The notes beneath the pieces are model-generated. The model ran no database searches. It worked only from the letters and a program-made list of their open reading frames with translations, and had not been told where the DNA came from. Positions 26,304 to 38,732 of a stretch of DNA of 64,000 nucleotides are shown piece after piece. Position 1 is the first letter of the stretch. Every line of letters begins with the position of its first letter. Source of the DNA: Vanilla planifolia (taxonomy: Eukaryota; Streptophyta; Magnoliopsida; Asparagales; Orchidaceae); contig CM043870.1 in the NCBI GenBank assembly GCA_023846275.1, positions 17,857,057-17,921,056 of the forward strand. The letters are read 5' to 3'. The position numbers were made by a program, and so were the translations under genes.

Positions 26304-27823
26304 ACATCTTCATCTTCTCCTTCATCTTGTCCTTCTACTACTTCATCTTGTCTTCCCACTTCTTCTCCTTGTTATTATGCATCTCCATCATCTTCTTCCT
26401 CTTATTCTAATTCTACTTCTCTTTCTTCTCTCTTTCATTCATTGTTTCTTTCTTACAATCTTTCTTCTTTTTCTTCTTCTTCTTCTTCTTCTTCTTCTTC
26501 TTCTTTCCCTCATCTTCTTCTTGTTGTTCTTCTTCTTCTTCTATTCTTCTTCTTCTTGCTCTTCTTCTTCTTCTTCTTCTTCTATTTATTTATGTTTTCC
26601 TTTCATTCTTTCTTTCTTTCTTCTTCGACTAATCTTCCTTCTTCTTCTTCTTCTTCTTCTTCTTCTTTCTTCCTTTGAATCTCTCTTTCTTCTTCTTCTC
26701 TTTCTTCTTTTTCTTCTTTCTTTCTTTCATCCTTTCATTCTCTCTTTCTTCTTCTTATTATTCTTCTTCTTTTTCATACATTCTTTTTTCTTTCCTCTCC
26801 TTTTTCTTCTTCTTCTTATTCTTCTATTACTTCCACCTCGCTTTCTTCTTCTTCTTTCTTCTTCTCCTTCTTCTTCTCCTTCTTCGTCTACTTTTTCTTG
26901 TTCTTTCTTTCTTTCAATCATTCTTTCTATCTTTCTTTGTTCTTCTTCTCTTTCTTCTTCTTTTTCATCATCTTTCCTTCATCATCTTCTTCATCTCCTT
27001 CTTCTGTTATGACTACAACTTCTTCTCCTTCTATTTATTTCATTCTTTCTTTCTTTCATTCTCCTTTGTTTATTTCTAGTACTTCTTTTTCTTTTTGCTT
27101 CCTTTTTTTCTTCTCTCTTCTTCTTCTTCTTCTTCTTCTCCTTCTTCTTCTTCTACATTTTCTTCTTCTTTCTTTCTCTCTTTCTTCTTCTTCTTATTCG
27201 TCGTCTTCTTCTTCTATTCCTTTCTAATTTCTTTCATTCTTTTGTTCTTTCTCTTCTTCTTCTTCATCATCTTCAGCATTGTGCTCTTTTTCTTCTTCAT
27301 ATTCTTTTTCTTCTTCTTTTGTTCTTTCTTTCTTTCATTCATTCTTTTTTCTTTTTTTTCTTCCACTTCTTCTCCTTCTACTACTTTACTTTATCTTTCA
27401 TCTTTTCCTTCTTTCTTATCCTTCTTCTTTCTTCATCTTCTTCTTCTTCTGCTATGTTTTGATGTTCTTCTTCTTCTACCACCACTTCTTTTTCTTCTTT
27501 CTTTCTTTCATTCATTCTTTTTTTCTTTCTTTCTTTCTTCATCTTCTTCTTCTTCTTTTCTTTTACTTCTTTTCATCATCATCATCATCTTCTTCTTCTA
27601 CTACTACTTCTTTCTTACATTGCTTTATTTCTTCTACTTCTTCTTCTTCTTCTTCATCTCCTTCTTCATTCTTTCATCTTCTTCTTCTCCTCCTCCTCCT
27701 TTCTCTTGATCTTCCTTTTATTCTTCTTCTTCTTCATATTCTTGTTGTTGTTCTTCTTCTTCTTCTTCTTTTTCTTCTCGTTCTTCTACTTCTTATTTTC
27801 TTTCTTTCTTCTTCCTCTCTTTC
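26304..27823 (+). repeat. 1.5 kb polypyrimidine tract, (TTC)n with TTTC/ATTC interruptions
   Basis: Nearly every base on the + strand is T or C. Runs of TTC alternate with short blocks of 'ctttctttctttcattc' type, seen near 26425, 26603, 26725, 26905, 27040, 27230, 27325 and 27505, which hints at a higher-order arrangement. The overlapping open frames here (Ser/Phe/Leu-only proteins on +, Lys/Glu/Arg on -) arise from the repeat and are not genes. Homopurine-homopyrimidine DNA of this length can form triplex (H-DNA) structures and replicates or sequences poorly. Confidence 0.95.
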
Positions 27824-30800
27824 ATGTTGTAACTTTAATTGGTCTTAGCTTGATGAATATAATGGTTTCATATGCAGTTGATTAATGCATTATGATGGTT
27901 TAGTTTGATTTGCAAAACTAGTATGGCCACGTATACATCTTTTACTATTTCTTTCCCTCTTTTTCCTAATGTTTATGTTTAATTAGGGTTTGTTTAACTT
28001 TCTAAACAAATGATTAGTTTTTTTCATTGCATCATGCATTGTAGGGTTCTATTTTTTCGAATATGTTTGATGAAAAATGTTCAATTGAGTGAGATTTAAA
28101 CATGTGATCAAATAAACTTTGATGCATGTATGAACATAAAGTAAAAAAAAATTATAAAGATAGAATTTTTTTTTTTGAGTTATGCAAAAACAAAATTTAT
28201 AATAATTTCTCAACATTAATTGATTTTTTGTATTAAAATTTATTGATGTATTTCAAGATAGAATTATTTTTTTATTTTTATAGTTTTGTATAAAACAAAT
28301 GTATAAAAAACTTGAAATTGTTTTTTCAAGATTTGATTAAGGTCACGTGAACAACTATTTTTTTCCTAATAATATATAACAATTCATTTATTGATTTATT
28401 TTCTATCTTAAAAAGCTAAAAGAATAGCTTAATCAAACCAACAATATGACATTACTCTACCCATTAATGGTACATACACTTTTTGGATGAAAATGATAAT
28501 TACTTGTTCACTTCTAAATCCTTATTTGCATGATTACTCTATCCATCCTTGAAATTCTATGTACCACAACAAATATGTAATTATGTTCTCATGAAGTAAT
28601 TGATAAACCATTGAAAAAATCCATTGAGAAATTATTCCAAAGACTTGTCAGTACTAGTAGTAGTATATACAGTTCTTATTTATGGCCTAATGGTTTTGAT
28701 GCAATAAAAAGCATTCACCAATCAAAAAATTTCTTAAAATATAAATTCATATGGGTTCAATAAGCATACCTTTGAAAATAAGAGTGGTCTTTGAAACTCC
28801 AATGTGTCTCAAGACCTTGGTAATGTGATCTACACTTATGCATCTTTTTTTATCACCATCTTGATGTACAACACTTTATTTTTGATAAAATACACTAAGT
28901 ATTTACCACTTTTTGTCTCTTGATAAATTTTACAAAAGTTGGGGTCATCTTTATGGTTTGTAACATCATAAATTTTGCAAGTTATATTTGCATAATAGCT
29001 GTTAAACATTGTAAGATTAACTAAGGTTAATAAAGAATTTTTACAAGTTTGTTCAAAGTACCTTTCTTATTATGAGTGTGTGTACAAATGAATCTCTTTT
29101 TTTAAGAAAATATAGTTCATTAATTATTGATTAACTAACATGTTTATTGTTTAAAGGTTTAATTTTGCCTTATTAAGAAATGATGAATATTTTTATTCCT
29201 ATGAGCTCATTGATGTTCAAAGAGGTTTTGATGATAATATCCCAAATAACTAAAGTTTAGCATAGTCATGAAAGCATGAATATATTTAATCTAAATAAGT
29301 GATGAAGTGGAGCTTCAATGAGACATTAAGAACTTTTGCAAGCATGATGTTATGTTGTGGATGCTAGCTATGGTGCTTAGTTTAATGATAACAAACTTGA
29401 TGTATTAATAACAGATTTAGTTGAGTGAATTTTTTGATGTTAAACAGTTCGTATGGTTTTTCAAGAATGAAATTAATGAAGAATAGGAGCAAATATCAAA
29501 TCTCATGAAGATCATCTTAATTACAACAATAAACATCAAGTGACACATCTTGAATGTAATTTTATGTATCTTAATTTTATATTTTATTACAATCCTAAGG
29601 TTAATTTAACCATTCATGTAAGCTACAAAAATTAAATTAAAGTTTAAATTATCTATTTTATAAAATATTTTAGTTTTTAATATCTTTTATCATCATATGT
29701 TGATCATCATAAGAATCATTTTTTTTATCTTTCAAAATATGTGGATTATTTGAACAATTTGATCATACAATTTTGTAATCAAATTGTTGCTAGCTCATTT
29801 GCCATTTTTTAAGAAATAATTTCACCAGCAATTCGATCACTCAATTTTGTGATTGCATGGTTGACATTTAAGCCACAAGTAAAATTGAAGCCAAATATCA
29901 GATTATAATTTAGATCTATTGGTCAAGACAAAATAGTAATTTGAAAACTACTCTAGTTTATTCAAAACTATCACTTTATGAAATTATCATTATCGATTGG
30001 TCCAGAATGTTTCTCATCTTGTGGCTCTTACAAAACAATTATTTATTAGCCATTATAAATTTTAGTAAAATAATATTATGTTTCTAATTAAAAAACATCC
30101 TTCAAATCCTAATGGTTAATGGGTCAGTTTGATAAGTGCTATTAGTGGATATAAAATATTTATAAATAAGATAATTACTAAACAAAATAGATTGATGAAA
30201 TTTTTACAAGAATATAAAGAAAAAGCTGGTAGTAATGATATTAAAGCTGTTATTAGCTAGTGCTCATCGTCAACTCCATTTGCTATGCCTATTTCAAACT
30301 CAAATTCTTACTTAAAATCAGTTAAGCTCTCACTTTCTAATTAATTAAATTATAATACTTGTACCTTATTGAGCATTTCATTAAGCATAAGAATTAGCCA
30401 TTATAGGTTCTTATTGATTCTTTCCTTTCATCCTTCATAAATCCCTTTTTACTGTAAGGCATTTATGTCATATCTTTTTCTATTTAATTATTCTATGGTT
30501 TTAGCCAATCCAACTTTTTACATGATTTTATATAAGTGATTTTGCATTCCTTGGCTTTTCCATGGGTAAAGATAGGTTTGATTTTATGTAAGACTACCAA
30601 AAAAATATACTTGTGTACACTTTAAAATTGATTATTAAACGAAAATTAATGTATTTTAAAAGAAAATTAAAATATGTATAAAATTACTTTTATGGGTTTG
30701 TGAAAGATAATTAAAAATACATTTATATGTTTTTTAAAATATTTTTTATAGTAATTTGTCGTCCCTTTTGCTAAACAACACTTCACATGATGCAAGAAGC

Positions 30801-31134
30801 CCATTAGCTTAAGATTAGCGCTAAAACCTCAAATTAATTGTAATTAGTAATTTGAAAGAAAGGAGCATAGTGAAGCATAAGGACGAATGGTTGTATTTGA
30901 AATGAAGAGTTGCTTGTGTAGAGGACATCTGACCAAACTTAAGGGGTACACAAAGAAAATGAACAATTTTGAGAAATGTTTTTATTTAATAATTTTTTAA
31001 AATTGACAATTCATAAATATTGGTTCCATTATTTTAAGCAACATTGATGTTCAAATTCAGAGAAACAATGCATTTTGACATGGCATTTCAAAAGAACATC
31101 AAACATAAAATCTAAGAGATAATGGGACGATAAC
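27824..31134. other. Unassigned stretch between the pyrimidine tract and LINE copy 2
   Basis: About 3.3 kb of AT-rich DNA with stops in all frames and no motif recognised. T-rich and A-rich short runs near 28141-28190 are ordinary. No repeat of the neighbouring elements was found by eye. Confidence 0.45.
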
Positions 31135-31699
31135 ATTTTTCAAGATTGGTGTGAGAATGATGAATTTTTTAACATGATTCTAGTGTCATTCCATTATTTT
31201 ACGAATTGTGAGTGCATTTGCCTCGGGGCCTTTCCTTTATGTTGAATCTAAATAAGTTCTTCATCCTTGCCAAACATGATAACGCCAATGTATTCGAAAA
31301 AGACGTCATGTTTGATGATGACTTTGCTTTCAAATAGGAATCTCCCTTCAAATCGCTCTAATAGGATATGTTTTCACTTGGATGACCCAACACAGAATTA
31401 CTAAGGCTAAGAATCCCAAAAAAGTGGCTACTTTATGATACGGTAGATTTGTGCTCTTAAGATTTTCAATAGAATTGTATAACATTTAATACTAGATGTA
31501 CAATATTTGAAAAATCATTATCTTTAAAATGAGAAACTTAAAATGTTTCCCATTGTTTTGGCTCAATATTGAACCTTTGAAAGCTCTAGTGTGCATCTTA
31601 TTGGAGAACCTTCCATTCAACCTAGTCAATAAGTAGTACCTATTCTCAATCATATTAATAGCCAACAACCCATTAAAAGTAGATTCTACACAAGTCGAC

Positions 31700-31920
31700 T
31701 TTACAAGGACCCATGGGGCTCTAGCTTATGTATTGGTTAATCTTGATAATGATCTTCCTTTAGATATTAGAGTCTTTAGAAAGATTGAGAGCAATAATGG
31801 ATTTGGGAAAAAATTTTGTATTTGAAATTTTTTGAAATGCTATCTATGCATTTTTAAACAAGGATGCTCAATGGTCCAATGTAAGCAAGAAAACAATTCA
31901 GACCCTTATTTGTAAGAAAT
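31700..31920 (+). pseudogene. LINE copy 2 ORF1 remnant with zinc knuckle
   Basis: The frame reads ALAYVLVNLDNDLPLDIRVF, KIESNNGFGKKF, then CYLCIFKQGCSMVQCK (CCHC codons 31838-31882). This is the usual end of plant L1 ORF1 (AR.CVE.DL...LP..I..G......Q...YE.LP.YC..C...GH....C). The zinc-ligand His is replaced by Cys, giving C-x2-C-x5-C-x4-C. ORF1 binds LINE RNA. Earlier ORF1 parts (31230-31480) are recognisable only through similarity to copy 1. Confidence 0.8.
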
Positions 31921-32839
31921 GGTGAAGATGAGAAATATTCAATTAATTTTGTAGCAAGTAATGTGAAACGTTCAACTTTGTTAGTCATCAATGTCGACAG
32001 CTAAAAGTTGGATAATGAATGAAAAACAATGAGGCAAAGTCAGGGTATAGAAATTGATAAAGGTATGATAGGATTTTAGCATGCTTGAATTACTCTTGCC
32101 CCATAATAGAAAGAAATAACTCCCCCACTACATCACAGAATGTTAACAATTAATAAAAGAATCTAATTTGCAAAACGAATCATTCATTCATTTTTATGAC
32201 CAACTCCAATGAGAAATTGTAGAGTAAGAGTAAAATATTTAAATCTAACTTGAAACAAAGGAAGGATGTGTAGCTTTAACGATAAATGGAGATTCAATTT
32301 CTCAAAAGCCTCGATTAGAATCTCCAAGAAAAAGAAAAGGCTCGTACGCATTTTGAGATAGACTATAACGGCTTTATAGTGGTTACCAGCCACAACTCAA
32401 TAAGAAAAGCAACTAATTGGAATGTAAAAAATAGATTTGCTAGAAAAAGACCAAAAGAAGCATTTAGGAATCTTATAATATAAATATCACATATTGTAAC
32501 TAATTACTTCTTGATTTTGAGCTTCAAGGGTGTAGTTAGTTCTTAAATGCTCTGATGCCTTTATAACGTGATCAAAATGCACAAAATAAAGTTACGTGTA
32601 ATGTGGAAGCCTTTGTAAGTGAATACAAATGGAAATTATTAAAGGATACAAACTTTTCACTACTTTTAGTGTGACATTTCTAACAAAATATGGGTGTAAT
32701 AGTTGTAGTACTTACAGTGCCAAATAATGAAAATGAAGAAAAATTCCTTCGAATAGTTACAGTGCATGATATGTAAATGATGTGTTACATATTGAATATT
32801 GATTTGTTCATAGAATTTTCTACCATAATGGTTCAATAT

Positions 32840-34650
32840 ATGAACAATATCTTATCAGACCACTCCCCATATCAATCATTTCTCCATGAATAATTATATC
32901 TAATACTAGACAACTTAGATTCCAAAGTTGGGTTGAAGGCATAGAATTCTATTAAGTGGATGCTTAGAATTGGTGTCCTGCAATTGCGAGATTAAGAATG
33001 GGGGACCTAGCTTACAAGCTAATGAGAGTTAAAGATCCCTTTGAAGAATGAAGTAAAACTTAATTTGCTAATATATTTTATAAGATTGAATTATAAGAAT
33101 AACATATTATTAAGAAGGAAAACAAATTGAAAGAGTTATAGATGAGTTTTCAAGGTTGGAACTAACAGAGATTTTGATCAGCTAATCATGGTTGCTAAAA
33201 TAGAGGAGACGTATTGGAGCCAAAAAACATTTACTATTTGACTCAAGGATGGCGATAAAAGCACTAATGTCTTCCTCACAACAGTTAATAATAGGAAGAG
33301 GAATCTTAATACATAAAGAATAAAAGACTCAAGTGGGAGTTGAGTCTCAAAAGAGGATTTAATTGCCAAATATGTCATGGATTACTTCAACTCTTACTAA
33401 TCCCTACTTAATCGATGCTTTGCTTTGTTATGCTGAGACTCACTAAATAATACTATGATGTTGTTTCAACGTTCTAGCATGGAGGAAACATAACAAATTA
33501 CATTTTGGATGGAGTTTTTAAGTTCTCGTGGGTCGGATGGGTTTAATGGTTTCACTTAGAAGTATTGTTTGACCATAGTTCAAGATGACATTTATGATGT
33601 TATCATTGTTTTTCTTATTGGTAGCCCATCATCTAAAGAATGCACTAGTACTAATATAATCTTCCTTCCAAAGACTTATTATAGTACTTTTGAAAATTGT
33701 AGAACAATTTGTTCCTATAGTTTCTTCTAAAAAATGCTATGTTTTTTGTAGTTAGCTTACAATGTTTCCTACTCACTATCATCTCAATGGAGCAATCAAC
33801 TTTTAGAAAGAGGAATTCACTAAAAATATGTTGCTTGCATAAGAACTACTTGATGATTTAAATAACAAGATCCAAGGTAATGACTTTATTATCAAGCTAA
33901 ACTTCACGAAAGTATTTAGTGGTATATCTTAGGGTTTTCTTAAACACATACTTCAGAAGTTTAACTTTAGTTGTTTATTTATTAATCTTATGATTAGTAT
34001 TTATAATATAAGTTGTTTGTTAGTTATTATTTAGGAGAAAAAATGATTCCTTCCATTTGTCTCATTGGCTAAAGCAAGGTAACCCTTTATCCCCACTTCT
34101 TTTTCAAATTGTGGTTGAAGTGTAAAGATGAGGGTTAAACTATCTACATATACAAAGAAAAGTGAAACACGATGCCCCACAAAGAGCTTGTCAACCAAAC
34201 TCTCATTTGTGCTTTGTAGATGGCTTTATACTCTTCTAAAGAGCTAACAAATAGTTCATTAAAATTGTCAAGTTATTTTTCTCTAAGCTCAAGAGCACAT
34301 CAAGTTCATAGATTAACGTACAAAAGGATATCTTTATTAGATTTACATACATCAAACACAAGCGTAAGAACATCATCTAGAAACTCTTAGGATTTAAAAG
34401 ATGCTATCTTCCAATTTCTTAACTTGAAAGTTCATTATTTAAAGCTAAGAAATAAGTGGTTCACTTCCAATACTTGATTAATAATATTTGTAAGAAGAAA
34501 TTACTCTTAATGGGAGTTTGTAATAGTTAGACATGTCCTCCAAATTAATACAACTTTATACTCTAATGATACCGCATCTTCTTAACAAGATTATCAATAC
34601 AGTAGAAAGTATGACATGGTTTTCTATAGGGCAGTAATGGCTAGCTGAGT
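32840..34650 (+). pseudogene. LINE copy 2 ORF2 remnant (endonuclease end and RT)
   Basis: 32852-32890 reads LSDHSPYQSFLHE, the last conserved motif (SDHSP) of the apurinic-type endonuclease. 33203-33313 reads EETYWSQKTFTI, stop, LKDGDKSTNVFLTTVNNRKR (family: E...W.QKSR..WL..GDKNT.FFH.....RR). RT: SSRGSDGFNGF near 33520, DDLNNKIQGNDFIIKLNFTK near 33855 (family IIKLDMAKAYDRV; the first catalytic Asp is Asn), GFLKHILQKFNFS after it, a worn QG.PLSP near 34080, and FVDGFILF at 34213 where FADD is expected, so the second catalytic pair is D-G. LGFKRCYLPIS and FKAKK follow. Dead RT. Confidence 0.85.
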
Positions 34651-34900
34651 AAGCAAAGTTTGGCCAACTAGAAATAAATTAGTTTCCCTCGGAAAACTAT
34701 GGATAACTAGTTAACAAATTGAAATATTTTAAGGATGCATGTAATGGACTGCTTTGTTAGAAGGTCTACACCTCAAAGACTATCTAGGCTTGAAACATAA
34801 GTGGTAATTACTTAAATAAAAATTGTTATGGAGCATGCTCCTTACTTGGAATGATATACACAAAATCATTCTCACTATTTTCATACATGGAACCAAATAG

Positions 34901-35439
34901 ACATGGATGAATACAATTCATTATCAATTAAGTGTGATATAAGCCTACAAGCAATTCTCTTATTCATAAGTTAGAAAAAATAATGTAGCGTACTTGCCAG
35001 CCTTCCAAAAATTACTTACTAATGTGAAGGCATCTAAATAATTTTAATTGTCAATTGCAAACTACTTGAGGAAATTGAATTTTAAATTTATAAACAAATA
35101 CCCTTTCGGTGCATATAGGTGATTTTTAAATTCATGCTTTTATGGAGTGTCCTAGTTATACTAACTTATGAAACTACTTTACCCTAATGTTTAGCAATAA
35201 ACAAATCCAACATGATATGACTACTGTGGAGGAATTATAGTTACACTCATCAAGAATTTATGAAGTGATTGCCCAGATCTAAGTCATACTTATCATGAAG
35301 TCAATAATTTATCCTATAATGTTTTTGATGATTATTATTTGAAAGATAGTTTTCGTTTTGCGTATTCTAACTTTACATACCCCACACGTCTCTTAAGGTT
35401 TTTCTTGTTTAACAAATACATACTAGTGGTCCCACTTCA
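34901..35439. other. Unassigned stretch between LINE copy 2 and element C
   Basis: Holds the unplaced 3' end of the LINE and the unplaced start of element C. No motif visible. It may include decayed RNase H or zinc-binding parts of element C, but I could not align them. Confidence 0.4.
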
Positions 35440-36760
35440 CATTTTGGTCAAGTCAAAATAATAAGTGTGGCTTATTACTTTCATGGGCTAGGATTGCCCA
35501 AAAAAAATTGCATCGATAGATTATCAATGTTGAACATGTGTCACAACTAAATTAGTTAATTATAATCAAGGTGCATATACACCATTCCTTATAGCACAAT
35601 GACCATGGAAACATGTAAGTTTGGACTTAGAATAAGAAGTTTTTAAAATTATTAGAAATATGGATTTTATATTCATGCTGATATGTTTTTTAAAATCACT
35701 CATTTTATATCTTACCATAAGACATCAAAACACCTCCTATATTACGAAATGATTTCTTAATAAAATCGTTAAAGTACAAGGCCTACCTCAAATAATTATT
35801 TTAGATCATGATGTGAGATTTACTAGATACGTTTGAAAAATAGTTTTATGCCTAAAGTAATCAAAACTTAAGTTTTTATGTACTTATTATCCAAAAGATA
35901 GAGTGGCAAATAGAAATAGTCAATAAAAGTTTAGGTAATCTTTTTCTGGAGCGTAGTAATTGAACAAGTTGAAACCTAGAATCTTTTATAACATTCTACT
36001 TATTTTATTTAAAATGAATCAATTAATAAAACAATAGGTTTGCATCCTTAAAATCAACCTTAGAGACTTATTGATTTTGTTCCCTATCCTTATGATTTAG
36101 CACTTCTAGTTTGTTAAGTCTTTTACACATCACATTTTCTTATTACATAAATATATTACTAAATAAATTAATTTAAATAACAAAATATACAAATTACTAT
36201 GAAATACTTATTGACAACTTATAAAGTTTGTTGAAAGTGATTATATAATGATTTGTGTTAGGCTGAGAGGCTCTACTTAAAACACTTAAATATTACGTGC
36301 TTGTAATGCTGGACCCTTTACAATTATATAAAGACTACCAACATTTATATTTTGATTTACCTAAACACTATAAAATTAGAGCTACCTCCAATATTCAATG
36401 ACTTGTATCTTATAAAAAATCATGCCTAATACCTTGTGGGCCTTTTTAGCCTTCACCATCATTATTAAGTAAAAATATCCCAACAATACATTTAGCCACA
36501 TCTTGTGAGCTTTGAGATGAAGTGGAGCCAGTCCTAGATGATAAAAAAAGTTTAAAATTGAATAGTGTATAACAAAGATTTGTGGTAGGTTGATAGGTCA
36601 ATCAAGTCTCTGATGACACTTGGATTACTGAGGAGGAGCTTCACCACCAAAATTTAGAGATGTTAAATAATATTAAAGATTTTGATATGACTTCATAGAG
36701 TTGAGCTCTTTCTCACCTAGGGAGTGTGACATAGTAGTTGTTTTTTCATTAACTTCTAAT
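35440..36760 (+). mobile_element. Element C: chromovirus integrase and chromodomain fragment
   Basis: The 3' part of a Ty3/gypsy pol in the + direction. 35564 onward reads NQGAYTPFLIAQ, stop, PWKHVSLDLE (family NQG.YTPLP.P..PWEDVSMDF). Then KIVKVQGLPQIIILDHDVRF follows (KEIV.LHG.P..IVSDRD..F). The first Asp (35624) and the second (about 35813) of the D,D,E triad are kept, while the DGQTE motif is worn to DRVANRN, so the Glu is lost. 36360-36400 reads KLELPPIFNDLYLI (pol linker). The chromodomain follows at 36528. Gag, protease and RT are not seen upstream. It differs enough from A and B to be another lineage. Confidence 0.8.
36520..36690 (+). pseudogene. Element C chromodomain remnant
   Basis: From about 36528 the frame reads VLDDKKSLKLNSV, stop, QRFVVG, two stops, VNQVSDDTWITEEELHHQN, LEMLNNI. 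It follows the chromovirus chromodomain pattern (ILD.KE.......Y..FLVKWKG.P..E.TWISEEEL...). DDTWITEEEL is the best-kept part. The aromatic-cage Trp of KWKG is lost and the TW Trp is kept. Confidence 0.8.
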
Positions 36761-38726
36761 CATAGTACCTTGTTTGATAATAACAAATCTAAAATATTTT
36801 TATTAACATTTATAAATAAATTTTTAGAATTTTTATAATATATAATTACATTTATGAAAGAACTTAAAGGAAACGAGCAAGGTAAAATCACATAAAAATC
36901 GTCTTAGTTGTAGTGGCAATTCATGTTGCCTCTTGTCCACCAACATTAGTATTTTGGGTGTAGGTGATAAAAATCACTTCTCTTTTAGGTTAAGATCCCT
37001 CATGTCAAAGATCAATTAAAGTTTTTTTCTTTTGGAAATGTTCTTACATGCCCAGCGATCCTATGATTTCCAATTATGAATTAATAGAATTAATGAGTAG
37101 GGTCTTATTCAAATATATTATTTGAACCAAAATACTTTTCAATAATTTATGAGTTAACAATTGGTTTAGCATATCATTCTACATTATGTTAGTTTTGAGC
37201 CTTATTAAAATCTCATAAAGATAATATTCAAGCCCAAAAGTGCTTTAAGAAAGGACATTATGCCTCAATTCTAAAGAAATAGTATGTGATGTAATGGCTT
37301 CTGCACTAACTATGATAAAGAAGTGAAAGTATTGTGTAAGCTGAGCCTAATTGACTTGGTGTTAGTTGTTGGCTCACTTGGTAAGAGCACAAATATAATA
37401 ACTTTTTTATGTGCCATTCAATTTACATATTATTTCCTATATATTTATTAGTATAGTTTTTGTAAATTATTCATTACAATCTAAAAAATTTTGTTATCGA
37501 ATTTGTGATTTTTTAAAAAGTTTAACACAGTAATTTCAGTTGTGCCCTTTCGAGTGCATTTTGTACTAGTAGTGTCATATGTATATTTTAAGGAAGATTA
37601 TGTTGTTAAGGACCATTTTATTTTTTTTAATAATTTCTTAGATTTGAAGAAGGTATCATAAAAATATATGTATTTTTTACACCATGTGCTTTGGAGACCA
37701 AATATGATTTTGATCATACTAATCTATTTAAATAGCTTATTTTTGTGATCTTATAGGATACCTAATTCATGATTTTTTATTTAGAAAACTAGAAACATAT
37801 AAGTGATGATTCATATCTTATGGTGTCAAATGTTACATGAGTAGAGCTTACAAAAGTCATATGAATGATATCAAATAAGCTCAAGGGTTCGGAAGATTAC
37901 TGAGAACCCAAAGAGCACCGTAAGTCTATGTTCAAGGAATTTTTTGTTCATTTGAGTACTTATGTGATGAATCAATTACTTTTTATTAGATACTGAGCAA
38001 GAACTACAAATGAACCTTTTTCAAGCATGCACTTTCCATTCATTTTAGGCATTGATAGAAATGAATATAAGATTATTTCCTATATTGAGATGAAAGATTT
38101 AAATTCTAACAATAGTGACAAGTCTTAGAGGTAAGGTGTTTAGGGAGAACCTGAATTTTTATACAAGAAAATATTAAATTTTAAGCTACAAAATATATTC
38201 ATATTCATTAATACATTACATCTACAAAAATTCATGATTTTGTCCAAAAAATATCTTTAAAAATTAATTAGTACAAAATGAGCTTTATCAAATAAAAATT
38301 TCAAAAATAATCTCTATTTGTTGGTCCTTTTCATCATATAATTAGTTATCTAAACTAGTACATTATTGGTAATGAACCAGTCAGTTAGGCTAAAAATAAT
38401 GGTGAAACTCTAATATGGAGATTTCTTAAAGGCCCATTAAACAACACTATCAATAATCTAATGCTCAATCTAATGCACAATAGATCATTCAAGAATTAAA
38501 TGCAATAGAATGAACAAAGTTGATCATCAACTTTACTTTTTATAGGATGACCATCAAACAATTTAATAGGAATTTTAAGAGATCAATCTAGTGACATTTT
38601 TGAACACGGAACAAATCAACTAATGCATGAGAATGAAACACTAGCTAAAGCTCAGTTTTTATCAAAAGCTAATTTGAAATTAAAAAATGGATTGTTTGTT
38701 GAATTTAAGAAATAAAATTTTAAGGG
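36761..38726. other. Unassigned stretch between element C and element B
   Basis: The 3' LTR of element C should begin near 36760, but no repeat partner is available to define it. The remainder, to the start of element B, shows no motif. Several direct A-rich runs (36540, 36790) are unremarkable. Confidence 0.4.
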
Positions 38727-38732
38727 AATGGA
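38727..38732 (+). repeat. Candidate target-site duplication of element B, left side
   Basis: 'aatgga' lies immediately before the 5' LTR start. The same hexamer occurs at 46642-46647, two bases after the apparent end of the 3' LTR. Ty3/gypsy insertion normally duplicates 5 bp, so 'atgga' is the likely TSD. The match is short and could be chance. Confidence 0.45.

Larger units (their letters stand above)
31135..34900 (+). mobile_element. LINE copy 2: ORF1, endonuclease end and reverse transcriptase
   Basis: An L1-type plant non-LTR retrotransposon. Order on + is ORF1 with zinc knuckle (31135-about 32400), endonuclease C-terminal motif (32852), ORF2 linker (33203) and RT (33500-34600), followed by weak post-RT similarity to about 34900. 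All frames are broken. The poly(A) tail and target-site duplications were not identified, so both ends are approximate. Confidence 0.85.

Noticed and set aside
26227-27848. Long overlapping frames coding Ser/Phe/Leu-rich proteins (up to 261 codons) and a Lys/Arg/Glu-rich minus-strand frame
   Set aside because: They arise because a TTC/TTTC repeat has no stop codons in most frames. They have no domain, no codon bias beyond the repeat, and three frames are open at once.
32184-32393. Minus-strand frame of 69 codons, and another at 33178-33378
   Set aside because: They lie opposite the + strand LINE ORF1 end and ORF2 linker, which show recognised motifs.
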